A stretch of DNA of 60,000 bases, taken from the NCBI RefSeq assembly GCF_000003815.2, contig NC_049986.1:7591665-7651664 (forward strand). The letters are read 5' to 3'. Numbering within the stretch: the first letter of the stretch is position 1; each line of letters opens with the position of its first letter. Of the stretch, positions 1 to 11,426 are shown one piece after another. The notes beneath the pieces are model-generated. The model was not told the origin of the DNA. It was given only the letters and a program-made list of their open reading frames with translations, and did no database searches. The stretch is from Branchiostoma floridae. Lineage: Eukaryota; Chordata; Leptocardii; Amphioxiformes; Branchiostomatidae. A program made the position numbers and the translations under genes.

Positions 1-304
1 GATTTGGAACACATGTACTACTAGTACACCAAGTGTGGGAAGAAATAATTTTTAAATGATTCATTTTAGATTGAGGACGACATAAAATTAAAAATGTTTT
101 TCATTGTGGAGGGTCAGGAGGGGTATGGAGTGAAATATGCAGTATGTGCTTGCAGATATGGCCATTTAGTTAATCAAAAGAAACTGCTATATGCACAGGT
201 ACATGTGATGCATTCAAAGAATTTATTATACATGACTAGAAGTGGCTGTCCATCACACTGTGTACTGTATGTAGTGTACTAATGTATATTTCTTTGCTTA
301 ACAG

Positions 305-436
305 AGACAGTGTGTGGAATCAGCCAGTGAAGAAGATGATAGCACCTCTGCTACAGAGACAAGTGTGATGATTGAACCAGACATTGGTGTTAAACCCAGA
401 GTCAAACTCAGGAACTGTGGGTTTTGTGGAATACAG
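305..436 (+). CDS. ZDHHC12: ZDHHC12-like internal exon, start of Cys-rich domain
   Basis: Acceptor ttaacag before 305 and donor GT at 437-438. It encodes an acidic Ser/Thr-rich cytosolic linker ([14 protein letters not shown]) followed by RNCGFCGIQ, the first zinc-binding CxxC of the DHHC domain. It ends in phase 0. Confidence 0.85.
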
Positions 437-2914
437 GTACATTGTACTTACAGTTGCACAAAAAAAAACATATATCCTTTGTCTTTGCATTCACAAAAGT
501 CTTTAATATTATTGTTATTGGGTGGGCCAAGTACTAGTACTCTCTCTTGGCAGCAGGGGCTGAATTACGAGGAGCTTACAATAGGCGGGGCTAGATTGCA
601 AGGGTCTGGAGCGAGCTGCCATTCGGTGCCACTCAGGTGACCTCAATACAGCAGTAATTGCCCCAGGTGGGGCCATAGGACTGTAGGGTTTAACCATTCA
701 CACCGGGAAGGATTCCTACTATTAATAAGTGCGCTGGGTTCTTTAACGTGCTCGAGGTGTAGCTCTCCTCAAACACAGGACCTCGATTTGCCATCCTATC
801 CAAGGGACGACCCTAGCCGAAGCTAGGTACTCATTTTCACCTGAGTGAAGTGAGGAAAGTTGTGCAAAGTGCCTTTCCCAATGACACATCATCGGGAAGA
901 ATAATTGGTTTCAAACCCGTTACCTCTGGGGTTAAACACCTTACAGATTGCGCTGCACAACGCCAATATGCACGTAACTTGTCAAAAGTGAGCTATTCAA
1001 CTTGAATATGACACCAGGCCTTTTGATTTCCCTCAGCAACCAATCCGAGCGAAGCACTGTGAGCAGTGCGGGTTCTGTATCCACCGGTTTGACCACCACT
1101 GTCCGTGGTTCGAGACCTGTATCGGGGAGAGGAACCACAGATTCTTCTGGACCTTCTTACTGGTGGAGACTTCACTGGTGGGCTGGACTGTTCACCTGGT
1201 CTGGTAAGTAGATATACATCATTGTACAGTGTTTGTGCCAGGCCTTTTCAGGAGGGCCCCTATGCTGTGATTTGGATTCCCTATTATGTGATTTGGGCCC
1301 CTATGCTGTGATTTGGGCCCCTATGTTGTGACTTGGGCCCCTATGCTGTGACTTGGGCCCCTATGCTGTGTTTCAACCAACAATGGGGAGTTTGATACAC
1401 ACATGATGACACATACCACGTGGCTTTGCTGCACTAAGATGCCCCTAAGCTGTGAAAAAAATGTGGGTGAGACTGATAACACTGGATGTAGCTTAAATCT
1501 CTTGTTATGTAGCACTAAAATATGTTCTTTCAGGTTAGTTATGGCACATAACTGTGCAAACTAAGTTTGATATATTTAAAAGTCATTTTACCCATGTCTG
1601 GTTCCTTTCAAATACTGTAGTGTATTGTACTCCGTGCCAGCATGAAATTTCATCTGTGCCAGTTCTCAGTGTACAATATTGTAGAAAAGTTTGACTATTT
1701 TCAAACTCAGGGATTGGACTCACCAAGTTTTTTGACCAGTCCTTCGGTCTTCTTCAGGATGACTGAGGACCTGATTGCTCTGAGCATGTCACTTTCTGGA
1801 AGTGTTACGTGTGCAATGGTTGTACGCCAGGGCCCATCAATCTATACTGAACCGGGACGGGGGTTGCTACAAACTACCTTCCACCTTTGACCCATTGGTC
1901 ACATTGAATATTCTGTGCCATTGAATAGTAGGGTGGATTTTAAGGTTTCATCTTCCTTTCAGGACTGCCTTTGTGTATGATGCAAGCTGGAGTAGCTGGT
2001 TTGTGTCGAACGACCTTAGAACGGAAATCTTTATTGAACCGGGACGGGTGTTGCTACCAACTAACCTTCATCTATGACCCAGTCGAATACTGTATTTTGT
2101 ACTATTGAATTATAGGATGGATTTTTAGGGTTTTATTTTCCTTTCAGGACTGCCTTTGTGTATGAGGCAAGCTGGAGCAGCTGGCTTGTGTCCAACGGCC
2201 TGTACCTTGTGGCCATGTTTGTGTTGGTGTTGGGAGGTACAGCCACCTTCCTCCTGGTAGCCTCACACACATACCTGATCGGTATCAACCTCACAACATG
2301 GGAGTTCATGTCAAGGTGCGAAGGATTTCATATACTGTTTTAGGGAGAAATTTACTTAAGGTAGAAAAGCACATGCGGGGCATGAATTGTAAGTCCACCT
2401 CTGACACCATGTCAAGGTTTGTAGGATCTACTATGGAATACCATAGGGAAAAATAAACATTACCATCCCCTTTCCTCTAGCTCTAGATGGCGATCACGGA
2501 GTAACTGCAGAGCGACCAAAATTATATCTGTTTGATGTCTGATTTCATGCTTAGAATGTGACGCATGATTTACAAGTATGATTTAAAAGACAACATAACA
2601 TTCAAAATATACGAGGATTCGTTTATTATTCTGTCAAATATATGGCTGCTTGGCGGTTGCAGTCTCTAGTGGATAGGTCATATAAGTGCATCATGACAGA
2701 AAAAATCAACTGTTTTCATTATGATTTTATTTTCTTGATTCCATCTCCCCCCCACAGGCATAGGATCACCTATCTGAAGGACTACCACGGAGATGAGAAC
2801 CCGTTTGACGAGGGTTTGCTGAAGAACCTGTGGAAGTTCTTTCTGCACCTGCGGCTGAAGGACTGGGGGATGTACCTGATGAACAGGCCAGCTAAATCAC
2901 TAGGCAGGGCATAG
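305..2914 (+). CDS. ZDHHC12: ZDHHC12-like palmitoyltransferase, 3' part of gene (4 coding exons)
   Basis: DHHC-type S-acyltransferase, an integral Golgi/ER membrane enzyme that transfers palmitate from palmitoyl-CoA to protein cysteines. Exons are 305-436, 1037-1203, 2148-2315 and 2758-2914 (stop TAG 2912-2914); all junctions are AG/GT and phases fit. The joined protein shows the cysteine-rich domain (CGFCGIQ, then [14 protein letters not shown]), the catalytic DHHC in [17 protein letters not shown], two membrane segments, the TTxE motif as TTWEF, and a C-terminal HRITYL / NPFDEGL block like that of ZDHHC12. Splitting of the Cys-rich domain between exons 1 and 2 is seen directly. Upstream exons with the first membrane helices are outside the window, so length cannot be judged. 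The 3'-terminal tail is short and hydrophilic. Other DHHC family members are less likely because the region after TTWEF resembles ZDHHC12 best. Confidence 0.9.
505..966 (-). mobile_element. tRNA-derived SINE, full length, antisense in ZDHHC12 intron
   Basis: Read on the minus strand this matches the element at 7080-7550 over its whole length. The tRNA-like head is near 960-900 (GGTGTTTAACCCCAGAGG, then a degenerate B box GGTTTGAAACC). It shares landmarks such as GAGGAGAGC, CTACAGTCCTATGGCC and CAAGAGAGAGTA, and ends in a CAATAA-type tail at about 505-527. It lies wholly within the intron between 436 and 1037. Confidence 0.8.
1037..1203 (+). CDS. ZDHHC12: ZDHHC12-like exon with catalytic DHHC motif
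   Basis: Acceptor cctcag before 1037, donor gtaag at 1204. It encodes [14 protein letters not shown], the catalytic DHHCPW and a hydrophobic membrane helix ending VHLVW. The last Trp codon is split TG|G with the next exon, which fixes the phase. Confidence 0.93.
1257..1370. repeat. 20-bp minisatellite
   Basis: About 5.7 copies of a 20-bp unit CCCCTATGCTGTGAYTTGGG, with one variant copy near 1279, lie in the ZDHHC12 intron just after the DHHC exon. A lone related unit (GCCCCTAAGCTGTG) sits at 1440-1453. Confidence 0.9.
1841..2204 (+). repeat. Tandem duplication carrying a broken copy of a ZDHHC12 exon
   Basis: Two ~177-bp units, 1841-2017 and 2028-2204, offset 187 bp. Both hold TGAACCGGGACGGG, the polypyrimidine tract, the ctttcag acceptor and the start of the coding exon. 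Unit 1 (exon copy from 1963) reads [17 protein letters not shown], then runs into the second unit's intronic sequence and a stop; it lacks the rest of the exon and the donor. Unit 2 continues into the real exon 2148-2315. Confidence 0.88.
2148..2315 (+). CDS. ZDHHC12: ZDHHC12-like exon, last membrane helix and TTxE motif
   Basis: Acceptor ctttcag before 2148, donor gtgcg at 2316. It encodes [12 protein letters not shown], a long hydrophobic segment and NLTTWEFMS (the TTxE motif). This is the intact member of a duplicated exon pair (see 1841-2204). Confidence 0.92.
2758..2914 (+). CDS. ZDHHC12: ZDHHC12-like terminal coding exon
   Basis: Acceptor cccacag after a C-rich tract; the Arg codon is split AG|G. 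It encodes [20 protein letters not shown] and an amphipathic tail, with stop TAG at 2912-2914. Confidence 0.92.
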
Positions 2915-3388
2915 ACACCTCGCCAGGGCATCACTAGATCCTGTACATGTATCCTCAATAGGGTGTTGTGAACTCTGGGAGGTTCACACCCCACCTGAGC
3001 AAACCTGTCAGATAGAGTTGAACTTGACCTATGCATTTTAGGTCAGATAAAATCAGGACATAAACCAGGCCATACAAAATAACATGCCCCAAGGTTGTGG
3101 TCAATTAATTGATCATCATGGGGTTGTGGCTACTGGGTTCGAGAAACGCCGTCAGAATCCCACCCAAGAACGTACAGCACAGTAGCTGTTGGGATTGGAA
3201 AGAAATTTTCAAAAAAGTTGTAAACAAAAAGAAACTGAACAAAAGGCTGTCTGTCATGTTGATCACATCAGCCATTGGCATTGATACCAAATGTGACATA
3301 GATCTCAATCCATATATATAGTTGGTCCTATGGTCGTCATCAGGCAGAATCAATCTGGCATTGAGAGATCTTAGGTCCCCTTGATCAG
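2915..3388. other. Presumed ZDHHC12 3' UTR start, no other feature seen
   Basis: Follows the ZDHHC12 stop. No reading frame with recognisable homology and no clear repeat structure was seen. Confidence 0.4.
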
Positions 3389-3830
3389 TTGTTTAACGTG
3401 CCAGCAGGGCACAGGGCCGGGTTATTGTACAGGCAGCTAGAAGGCGAGGCCAGCAGACAAGTTAATGTCTTGTCTAATGATGACGGCGCTGATGTCAAGA
3501 GACTGAAAGTCAGGCTCGTGAAGGCGTTTGGGGACACCGCCCCTGTGTCAGTGATCATAGACCAGTTCTACTACCATATTTGCCCGACAAGAATTATTGA
3601 AGCGGACGGATTGACGAAAGGGCAAGCCATTGGACGATAATGACGGCATTCTAAGAGACAGGTCTTTAGATGGGATCAGGGACGAGTGGCTTTGCTGTCA
3701 GTTAGGAAGTCATGAGAGCCCCTGAGATAATCCTAGAACATTTCGAGAAGTGAAAGACGATGCATTTCATCTGAGTGGAGAATGGGAGGCAAGCGGAAAT
3801 TCTGTTCAGGCCAAGCAGATGTTTATGGGA
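3389..3830 (+). pseudogene. Degraded retrotransposon Gag-like remnant
   Basis: An 83-codon frame (LYRQLEGEASRQVNVL, then DVKRLKVRLVKAFGD) is followed after a stop or frameshift by FREVKDDAFHLSGEW. Leucine-rich segments of this kind, with an AFG motif, are common in Gag proteins of LTR retrotransposons. No LTRs, protease or polymerase remain. Family assignment is tentative. Confidence 0.4.
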
Positions 3831-4274
3831 AGCAGACCAACGAGGAATGATACTTTCTACTTGTATCATCTTGTTCTTTCTATCTGAATGGTCGTCAGTG
3901 CCATAAAAAGTATTGACTATTTGTGATAGTCAGTAATTTACATACTGTAAAATCACAAAAATCTGGAGCAGTGCAGTTGCCTGTGAATGCTATAATGGGA
4001 TTAACAATGTTTTCCAAGCAGCACAACAGAATCGCCTGCACCACTGACTAAAAGTCACGTACAGTCACTTAAAAATAAAAAAGTGGTTGTAATTTCTCAG
4101 GAAATGCCCTTCTTTTGACATGTCGTTGTTAAAGGAAAAGTGGCTGTAGATATGTGCCAAAACTTGTTAAACCTTGTACTGAAGAATTGGTAATGCTTGG
4201 TCTTCCCTATTTTAGCCATTTGGGAAAGTCTGTACATTTAGGAAATCTTAGTGTTGTACATTTGTACCAAGCTA

Positions 4275-4477
4275 GCCTCTACCAGGCTCTGTGGATCGGT
4301 GGTCAAGTAGTAGAAATTGGCCAATAGAGTCAATAGTACGCCAGGGGAGCCGGTCGGCCAGAGGAGTCATTTCTGAGGCCAATCAGCTCCTACTACTAGT
4401 ACTAAAAGTTTTTTAGCTAACTTGGCCAAAGTCCCCTATAATTATTCAGCCAAGTAGGAGTCTGGTAGAGACTACTT
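4275..4477. mobile_element. Small MITE with 9-bp target duplication
   Basis: Ends GCCTCTACCAGGCTC and GAGTCTGGTAGAGAC are near-complementary. The flanks ACCAAGCTA at 4266-4274 and 4478-4486 are identical, a likely 9-bp target-site duplication. Non-coding, 203 bp. Confidence 0.7.
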
Positions 4478-4667
4478 ACCAAGCTATTACTCTCTAGAAA
4501 AGTCTGTTCAAGACTGTTTTACTGCTTCTTAAATATTTACCCAAGTGGCTGGAAGCAAAGATACACATAGAAGACTCTCTGCAAGATAAGATGTGAATCT
4601 TACATAACTGCATATGTTTTCAATGTGTGAAAAGGGACCAAGTTTATGTAACTGCACTTCATTTTGC

Positions 4668-4673
4668 AATAAA
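4668..4673 (+). terminator. Candidate poly(A) signal for the ZDHHC12-like gene
   Basis: AATAAA followed within 50 bp by a G/T-rich stretch (TTTGGGTCTGCATGG). It would give a 3' UTR of about 1.8 kb containing the gag-like remnant and the MITE at 4275. Several other AATAAA sites exist nearby, so use is unproven. Confidence 0.25.
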
Positions 4674-4679
4674 ATCAGT

Positions 4680-5485
4680 TTACACTACATGTTTGGGTCT
4701 GCATGGTGCACGTCGTGTGTGATTCCACTTTGCAATGTGACACATGCCTGTTGTTGTTGACTGGTGTTTGGTGTGGTTTGTCACTACAATACATGTATGT
4801 GGTAAAACCTCATGTTCAAGAAAATACACGACTGTTGAAAAGCATGGGCATGTAAAGAAACGTACCAGCTTGATCAAATGTGAAAGAATGCAGAGAGTGG
4901 TAAAGTGGCAAAAATGGGCAGAAGCTTTTGAAACGAAGCCTGCATGGTAACTACACCATCAGGAGCTCCCTGGTATCTGTATGGTACTTTTGAGTGTTGT
5001 CTGCCCACCAAGGTTGTTTAGCAGGCACAGTATTAAAGACCTGTGCTTGGTAAAATGGGCCAGGAAAACAGCTCTTAGTTGGTCGTGAGAATGGTTGCTG
5101 GGCTATTTGGAGTGTTGCACGGTTGTTCAGTTGGATCAAGTGTTTTGTATCTGTACTTCTGTGTCATGGAGATGAAAGACAATCGATGGGATTTGTTGAG
5201 AGGAAGAGTGAACAGAAGTGGTGCGCCCTCTGTAGACACTGACTGGAATTGCAAGTGTGATGGCAGACTTTACTTTGTGAAGAAAAAGCATGTGACTGGA
5301 TTTTGATTGCATATACATTGTAGTGAGTTCAAGATTCTCACATAATATATGATATATGCTTTACACAGATAACAAGCCAACCATAAAGCATACAGCTGCA
5401 ATATGAAATGCAGGGACACATCTGGCTTTAGTATGGATAGTCTAGATCTACCTCATGTTTTATTTATTTCTAAGAATCGATATAA
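4680..5485. other. Intergenic DNA, nothing recognised
   Basis: Only short non-conserved frames are present; no inverted terminal repeats or tandem structure were seen. Confidence 0.4.
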
Positions 5486-5489
5486 TGTG

Positions 5490-5640
5490 GTACGCACAAT
5501 GAGATGGTTTAGTGGGAAGTTACCCAATAGATGTAGAGGTTGTGGGTTCGAATCCCAATACAACCATCTGATCAATTGCAATGCAAAGAGATTGACAGGG
5601 TGGCCTTGTTTAGGTCATCGAGAATCTTAAGGTTCGAACT
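5490..5640 (+). mobile_element. tRNA-derived SINE head
   Basis: Contains a well-formed A box TGGTTTAGTGG at about 5504 and a perfect B box GGTTCGAATCC at about 5545, spaced as in a tRNA. The cloverleaf arms are poor, so this is a SINE promoter rather than a working tRNA. The 3' limit is uncertain. Confidence 0.55.
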
Positions 5641-5811
5641 CCGAGGAGGCTCCAAAGTTGAACCTATGAAAAAGGTACAGTAACTTAACACTAAGTTCCT
5701 CACCCAATTTATTTAAAATTGAGTGCCTAGCTTTCGTTGGCAGTGATCTCAGAATGTAAAGCAGAGAGCTCATTTTGTAGAGAATACCAAGGTGGCTGAT
5801 ATCCTGCAAGT

Positions 5812-5990
5812 TTGTACAGTCAAACCTGTACTTGTGACCACCATTATGTAAGGACCACCTAACCAAACTGTGACCACTTTTTGGTGGTGTCTTAGAATCC
5901 TTTCTAAAGTGACCACCTGTCCACACAGACCAGAAGTCATTGGTCCCTCTGAGTGGTCTTCTTGGGCAGTATTGACATGCACTTTCTAAT
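5812..5990. repeat. MITE-like repeat, ACAGTCAAACCTGT family
   Basis: Starts TACAGTCAAACCTGTACTTGTGACC and contains repeated GTGACCACC / GGACCACC motifs. Relatives in this window: 22340-22866, 27567-27700, 31077-31216 and 59501-59620. Non-coding. Confidence 0.65.
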
Positions 5991-6130
5991 TCTGCCTCAC
6001 CAATGAGGTATTGAATTTTTCAAGAGAACATTTAGGAGTGGTCTTGAACTAAAATGAAGTTTTTGTACCCATTGACCAAAGAGTTAACACCTTACTGATG
6101 TTTTGGTGGCCATTTGATGCATTCTATTAA

Positions 6131-7028
6131 GGCCATACCAATTTAATCTGTTGGTTCTCGGAATCGCCGCTTCTATTTTTCCCAATTTCAAAAAAAAAAA
6201 AATTGAAATTACACGACCATGAGGTTATTTGCATGTTCATGAGAACTCATTTGCATGTTCGTGAGAGTTAAATGGCCCCCATTACCCAAAAGTTGCTGGA
6301 AAACTTCGGCTCAGTTAAACAAAACTTCTGAAACAAGTACTGTACATGCAAAAACAACTATCACCTGTTTATGTTTTCCTTTGTGTTGTAAATCATCGAA
6401 AACCACCGATAGATCGTGAAATTTGTGCTGGAAAATGACTAAAATTTCGTTGCCGGCAAACCAAAATGGCCGCCTAAGGCAGCATGTAGCCAGTCACAAG
6501 TGTAAATGAGATACAATTTTATGCAAATGAGGAGTACTCTAGCGTTTTTTGTTTAAACTGCAGCTTTCACAAAGAGAATAATTAATCAGATGTTTCAGGC
6601 ACTCTTTTATTTTTTGGGTGAAATGAAGTCATTTTCTTGTTGTTGTTGCTAACTTACATTAGACATTATACTATGCTGAAAAATTTTTAAAAGTTTTTTA
6701 ATGTTGTTAATGATTTACTATGATGATTTATTACAACTGTTAAGCTTTATTACTGTGTGTACTTCAGTAATACTGATTGCACATTATTTTGCGTTTGTAT
6801 TGTTGAAATTACATGTAAAATGTATGCTTACATGCAAATTTTGCATGTAATTGTAACTGGATAAGTATTTAGCCACACATATACCATGGTTTCAGGTCTG
6901 GAATTACCAACCTGAAACTCTGGACCTGAATCCAGACTTGTTGCAAGTTTTTTTTTTTTTTTTTCGCCCTGTCACTCCAACTTTTTTCTGAAAAAATCTG
7001 AGAACCAACAAATTAAATTGGTATGGCC
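6131..7028. mobile_element. Harbinger-type MITE, copy 1 (898 bp)
   Basis: About 33-bp inverted ends beginning GGCCATACCAATTTAAT, flanked by TAA (6128-6130 and 7029-7031), the 3-bp TWA target typical of PIF/Harbinger. Shorter relatives are at 17182-17886 and 34087-34456. The interior is AT-rich and non-coding. Confidence 0.85.
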
Positions 7029-7079
7029 TAAAGGACAAAAATGACTGGTTCTACTTTACAGTTTACACTGAAGCTACTG

Positions 7080-7550
7080 CGCAGTGGCATTGTGTGGCAC
7101 AATCGGTTTAAGGTGTTTGACCCAGACCCCAGAGGTTCGAAACCGCTCATTTGTCCTGATGTTATGCCCTCAAGAATTTCCTCACCTGACTCAGGTTAAA
7201 ATGAGTAGTACCTAACTTCAGTTAGGGCCGTCCCTCGGAATGGACACCATTAAATGGTATTTGAGGAGAGCAAGGAACCTCCTTGAGGAGAGCCACACCT
7301 GGAGCATGTTAAAGAACCCACCACACTTATCGAAAAGAGTAGGGGTCCTTTCTGGTGTGAGTGGTTCAAACCTACAGTCCTATGGCCACACCTGGGGCAA
7401 TTACCGTCGTATTGAGGTCACCGGAGTTGGCGCTGAATGGTAGCCACTCCAGACTCTTGCAGATTTTGCCCTGCCTATTGTATTAGCTTCTCACAATTCA
7501 GCCCCTGGCTGGCAAGAGAGAGTAGTAAGCCCACAATAACAATACGGTAG
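7080..7550 (+). mobile_element. tRNA-derived SINE, full length
   Basis: A box TGGCACAATCGG at about 7095 and B box GGTTCGAAACC at about 7133 fit RNA polymerase III promoters. The ~400-bp body matches the antisense copy at 505-966, and the 3' tail is CACAATAACAATA. It could belong to one of the deuterostome SINE groups, but this was not checked. Confidence 0.8.
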
Positions 7551-7737
7551 CCGCTACGGCTGGATTGTAAAGAATTGTTCATATCCCCCTCATCACGGTT
7601 CATGAGTGGAGTAGATCAAGATCATGACAGCGAGGAAGACTGGACTAGTCACCTCGAAAGGACCTCAATAATATTATTTAGATTTGATAAAAGATCGAAG
7701 AGTTGGTGATTCACTACAAATCGCCCGGATGGAGGCC

Positions 7738-7842
7738 TGTAGCCTGGCTACCACACCCCAGCCCAATCTCAAAAATACAACCCTGCACGATAGATAGTTT
7801 TGAGATCGGGTGGGGATGTGGTATCCATGCAGGCTAGGAGGC
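7738..7842. repeat. Fold-back repeat, TAGCCTGG family
   Basis: Two arms (TAGCCTGGCTACC... and ...GGTATCCATGCAGGCTA) surround a short loop, with internal pairing AATCTCAAAA / TTTTGAGAT. The same palindrome family occurs at 34999-35529, 44336-44415 and as the outer ends at 58579/59180. Confidence 0.7.
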
Positions 7843-7998
7843 CTTGTGAACCTCCATCTCGTATCAGCCACAGTGATTACATCATTCACCCGGACTCCAG
7901 CTAGGAAGAATAGTACCAAGTTTATTGCAAATTCTTGCCCGTGGGCTAATTGCAGGTAACATAGATTCACACAGTGTAAAATACAATAACACAAGTGT

Positions 7999-8322
7999 CT
8001 ACTCTGGTCTAAAACTAATAAAAGCTAACTCTAGATCCTGGGTTATTGGGTTCGACTCCTTTTTCGAAGATAGTGGAAGACGAAAGATCCCACCTTTTCT
8101 ATCATGTGTGGGTTTAGTGATGTTAAAAAGGTGAACTGCTTTCTTTTTGTCAGTGAATGTGAGAAAGTTTGGATGGAATTTGATGGCTTCTTTGAACAGC
8201 TCTTTTCTTTCTTGATTATAGAAAGAGCAGTTTGACATAAAATGTGTCTCGTCTTCCACCACATTCGACGTGCATTGTTTGCACGTTCTTTCACACACGG
8301 ATAGCCTATAGTGACGTATCAA
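7999..8322 (-). pseudogene. 3' end of a non-LTR retrotransposon reverse transcriptase
   Basis: About 107 codons reading ERTCKQCTSNVVEDETHFM, then CSFYNQERKELF. This CxxC...VEDExHF...C..Y...R pattern is the zinc-knuckle-like tail found after the RT domain in many LINE ORF2 proteins. The RT and endonuclease domains are absent, the usual 5' truncation. Transcribed direction is minus. Confidence 0.7.
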
Positions 8323-8574
8323 TCACTTAAAATGGAGATCCGAATTGAACCAAACCAAACCAATCTAGAAATGAGTAAAGATAGTGGTCATTATTATAGT
8401 GTTCACAGAACACAAGTTTATTCAGCACTATATTCCATCAAGAAATGCTTAATGTAACTTAACATTAAATAGAACAATTTCTTTTATATTAGTACTAGCT
8501 GTTTGCTACAAGTGTACTAAACTACATTTTGTTGTCTTAATTCTATAGAACCAAATGCATGCATCTATGATAAT

Positions 8575-9146
8575 GTTAGTATGTTCTCACTTGTGTAGAT
8601 AAACATGGCACCTACTTATATTAATTCTTTTTTTCTACTCTTTACCTAATCTTACATATCCTGGTGAATAAATGTTGCTATTACTATAGGCTTGTTACAA
8701 CACAAGCAATGTGTAGATTAATGTATATAATTTTCAAGGCTGTAGCAATACTTATTATCATAAATTGTAGTTTCTGTTTCAAATTACCCCAAAACCTGGC
8801 ATTATTAAAATCAACTTGGTAACAAAATAGAAACTTTGTAAAGCTAAATGTACGCTATTATAACAATATAATGCTAGATTAAGTATGTTCTCACTTAGGC
8901 AAGTAAACATAGCCCCTACTTACATTCATTCTTTTCTACTTCATTTTTTGCCTTCTTGCATATTCTACTGAATAAATGTTACTACTAGGCTTGTTACAAC
9001 ACAAGCAATGTGTAGATTTTTGTCTGTTTTTAAAATGTATACAATTGCCAAGGCAGTAGCAGTATCTAATGATTGTAGTTTCTTACTGTTTCAAATTACC
9101 CCCAAACCTGGCAATATTAATAAAATCAAATTGGTAAAAAAGTAGT
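8575..9146. repeat. Tandem duplication, ~0.3-kb units
   Basis: Units ~8575-8838 and ~8884-9146 share TATGTTCTCACTT, TAGGCTTGTTACAACACAAG, CAATGTGTAGATT and TTTCAAATTACCC in order, with scattered substitutions and indels. Non-coding; possibly in the COLGALT 3' UTR or flank. Confidence 0.85.
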
Positions 9147-9149
9147 TTC

Positions 9150-11426
9150 AGAACCCCAAACAAATGTAGGAAAAATTCCAGACAGAAATTTGAAACAGCA
9201 AGGGAAGTCGCAAAACATCATTTTTATCATCAAAGTAATTTATTTCTGAAAGTTAACTGTATGACATATGTCTAATTACTACATGACATTAGACGATTGT
9301 AGAGAAAAAGAGGCTTACAATTTTCTGTATAATGTAGCCATTAACTTATATAAACATGGTATACTGCGTATTTCTTTTACGTGTCTGATAAAATTTCTGT
9401 ACTGCTTCTCAGTTATCAAGTGTTGAAGAGACACATACATGTAAGTTACACAAATGCAAAGGGGGATGGAGTCAGAAATATACAATGTGTAATACATGTA
9501 TCACAGTTATCAATTATTAAGTTAAATATTCTGATGCTACTTTGGAAAAAAACAGTTCCTTTTTTATCTTCACATTACATAACTTCAGTTTAGCACCATT
9601 GGATTGTATAATAATGTTAGTTCCAGTCCATATAATACAATTTCCTGCAACATGATTAGGCATCATTACTGTATAGTTTTGAACATCTGTTACACTGGTG
9701 GTTTTATTTTCGCGGAGAAGTCATACTGTAAAGCCAAGACACAGCAAATATATGGCTTCATTACTTTTGTACGACTGAATTGTCTCAACCACAAATCTAA
9801 AATACTGCAAAAACCTCCTTTCCATCAAAACATAAAACCACCATGAAAGTAAATGTATTTACTGTATTTCAAAATGGTATCAAGTTACTTACATTGCAGG
9901 TGTATTTGTTACATGTTGTAATAAAGGAATAAAATCTAAATAACAGTTTGTCCAGCACCACAAAGATACAAAAATATATCCTTACCCATAAAAGCAGGTT
10001 CCTATATAGACTCTACCATAAATTCTAAGAAAACAGCCGAAAGCTATGACATAATTACAAGTTTTTTTTTACATGTCATTCAATCAGGGCAAGTTAGTTA
10101 TACAATAGTTGTTAGTACTTGTTACAGAATGAATATGATTGTCATAGATACATAGTATTAGTACACATGCTTAACTTGGTACAGACTCTACAGAGAACAT
10201 TGCAATTTCATTACAGATTTTAAGCATAATACTGTAAGCATACATGTGTACATCTTAGTCCTTTGAAAACTGATTATGACTAGCACCTCAAGATTTTAGC
10301 CATCAAGAAAATAAACTCCAAATACTGGATTTTATGTTTCCTGTTGATAAATTGTAAATTCTGTAGAAGTGGAAGCACAGCAAGGACTTATAACTATGTA
10401 CAAACTAACAACGTTACTTCTTGCCAATGAATAATTGAGCAAATTGGCTAATGTATTCTTTGGATACCTGGCTACCATCCTCCATAGTTACAGCTGGCAA
10501 TCCCATTCTCCTTGCAAGCAAAAAGGCAGAACCATTAGTAAATACAAAGGATGGTATGGAGGCTACAAATACGTTCTTGGCTATTTAGAAAAACTGATTG
10601 TTGAGAAGATAGTCTTGACAATTGTAAGCATGTCATTGTTAGTATCCATCCATGAAAGACTTGATTTTAGGCACAATTTTTTTGTTACACTAAAAGCTAC
10701 TGATTATCAAATACATTCCTGGCTATGACTTGCTCATGTACATGCTTGAAGTACCTTATATTGATTTATAAGTTTGCATCAGATTGCTGCATTGTGTTAT
10801 CCGCCATATTCAAATTCAGCTGTGTTAAATGCTGTACAACATATGAAACAAACCCAATTTCAGGCCGGTTCTTCTGACCAGACATTTCCTAATAATATTT
10901 AAAATGTGTTAAATAGCATCATCCTAGACAAATACTGTACCAAAATGTTCAATGTTAATTCAATGTTCCCTACCAACCTCCAGTTATTCAGCTCCACTTT
11001 TTTTCTGGTTCAAACTTAAAGAACCAAATGATGAAGTTAAAAAGTATACTACATTTATGTCAGTTAAAATCTCCATATAGGTCAGGTAAAAATTACTGCA
11101 TTGCTTTGAATATTTCTTAACCATCTTATAGCTGTTGGCTCTTCTTTGTACCGAAAACTTATTAATAGAAATCAGCAGGACAAGGGTTAATGCTCAATAG
11201 ATCTACTGAAAAATTGTGCCAAAAGCATTGCAATAATTACATTCTACTAGTATCCAAAACCAATTGTGGAAATAATTAAAAGATTTTAAGTTTTTATGCT
11301 TTACTAATAAGCCAGCCCATGGTTTGAAACGTAGTGCAAACTATGGGTTGGCTTATACACAATGCACTTGACATGTATGTTTTCATTAACATTCAAAGCC
11401 ATAATGCCAGTGTTCAAGTCAGCCTG
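9150..11426. other. AT-rich 3' flank / possible long 3' UTR of COLGALT
   Basis: No coding homology or delimited repeat was seen over about 2.3 kb. On the minus strand several AATAAA signals occur (for example opposite the TTTATT at about 8410), so a long COLGALT 3' UTR is possible but unproven. Confidence 0.35.

Noticed and set aside
5496-5570. Genuine tRNA gene
   Set aside because: The A and B boxes are good but acceptor and anticodon stems do not pair convincingly.
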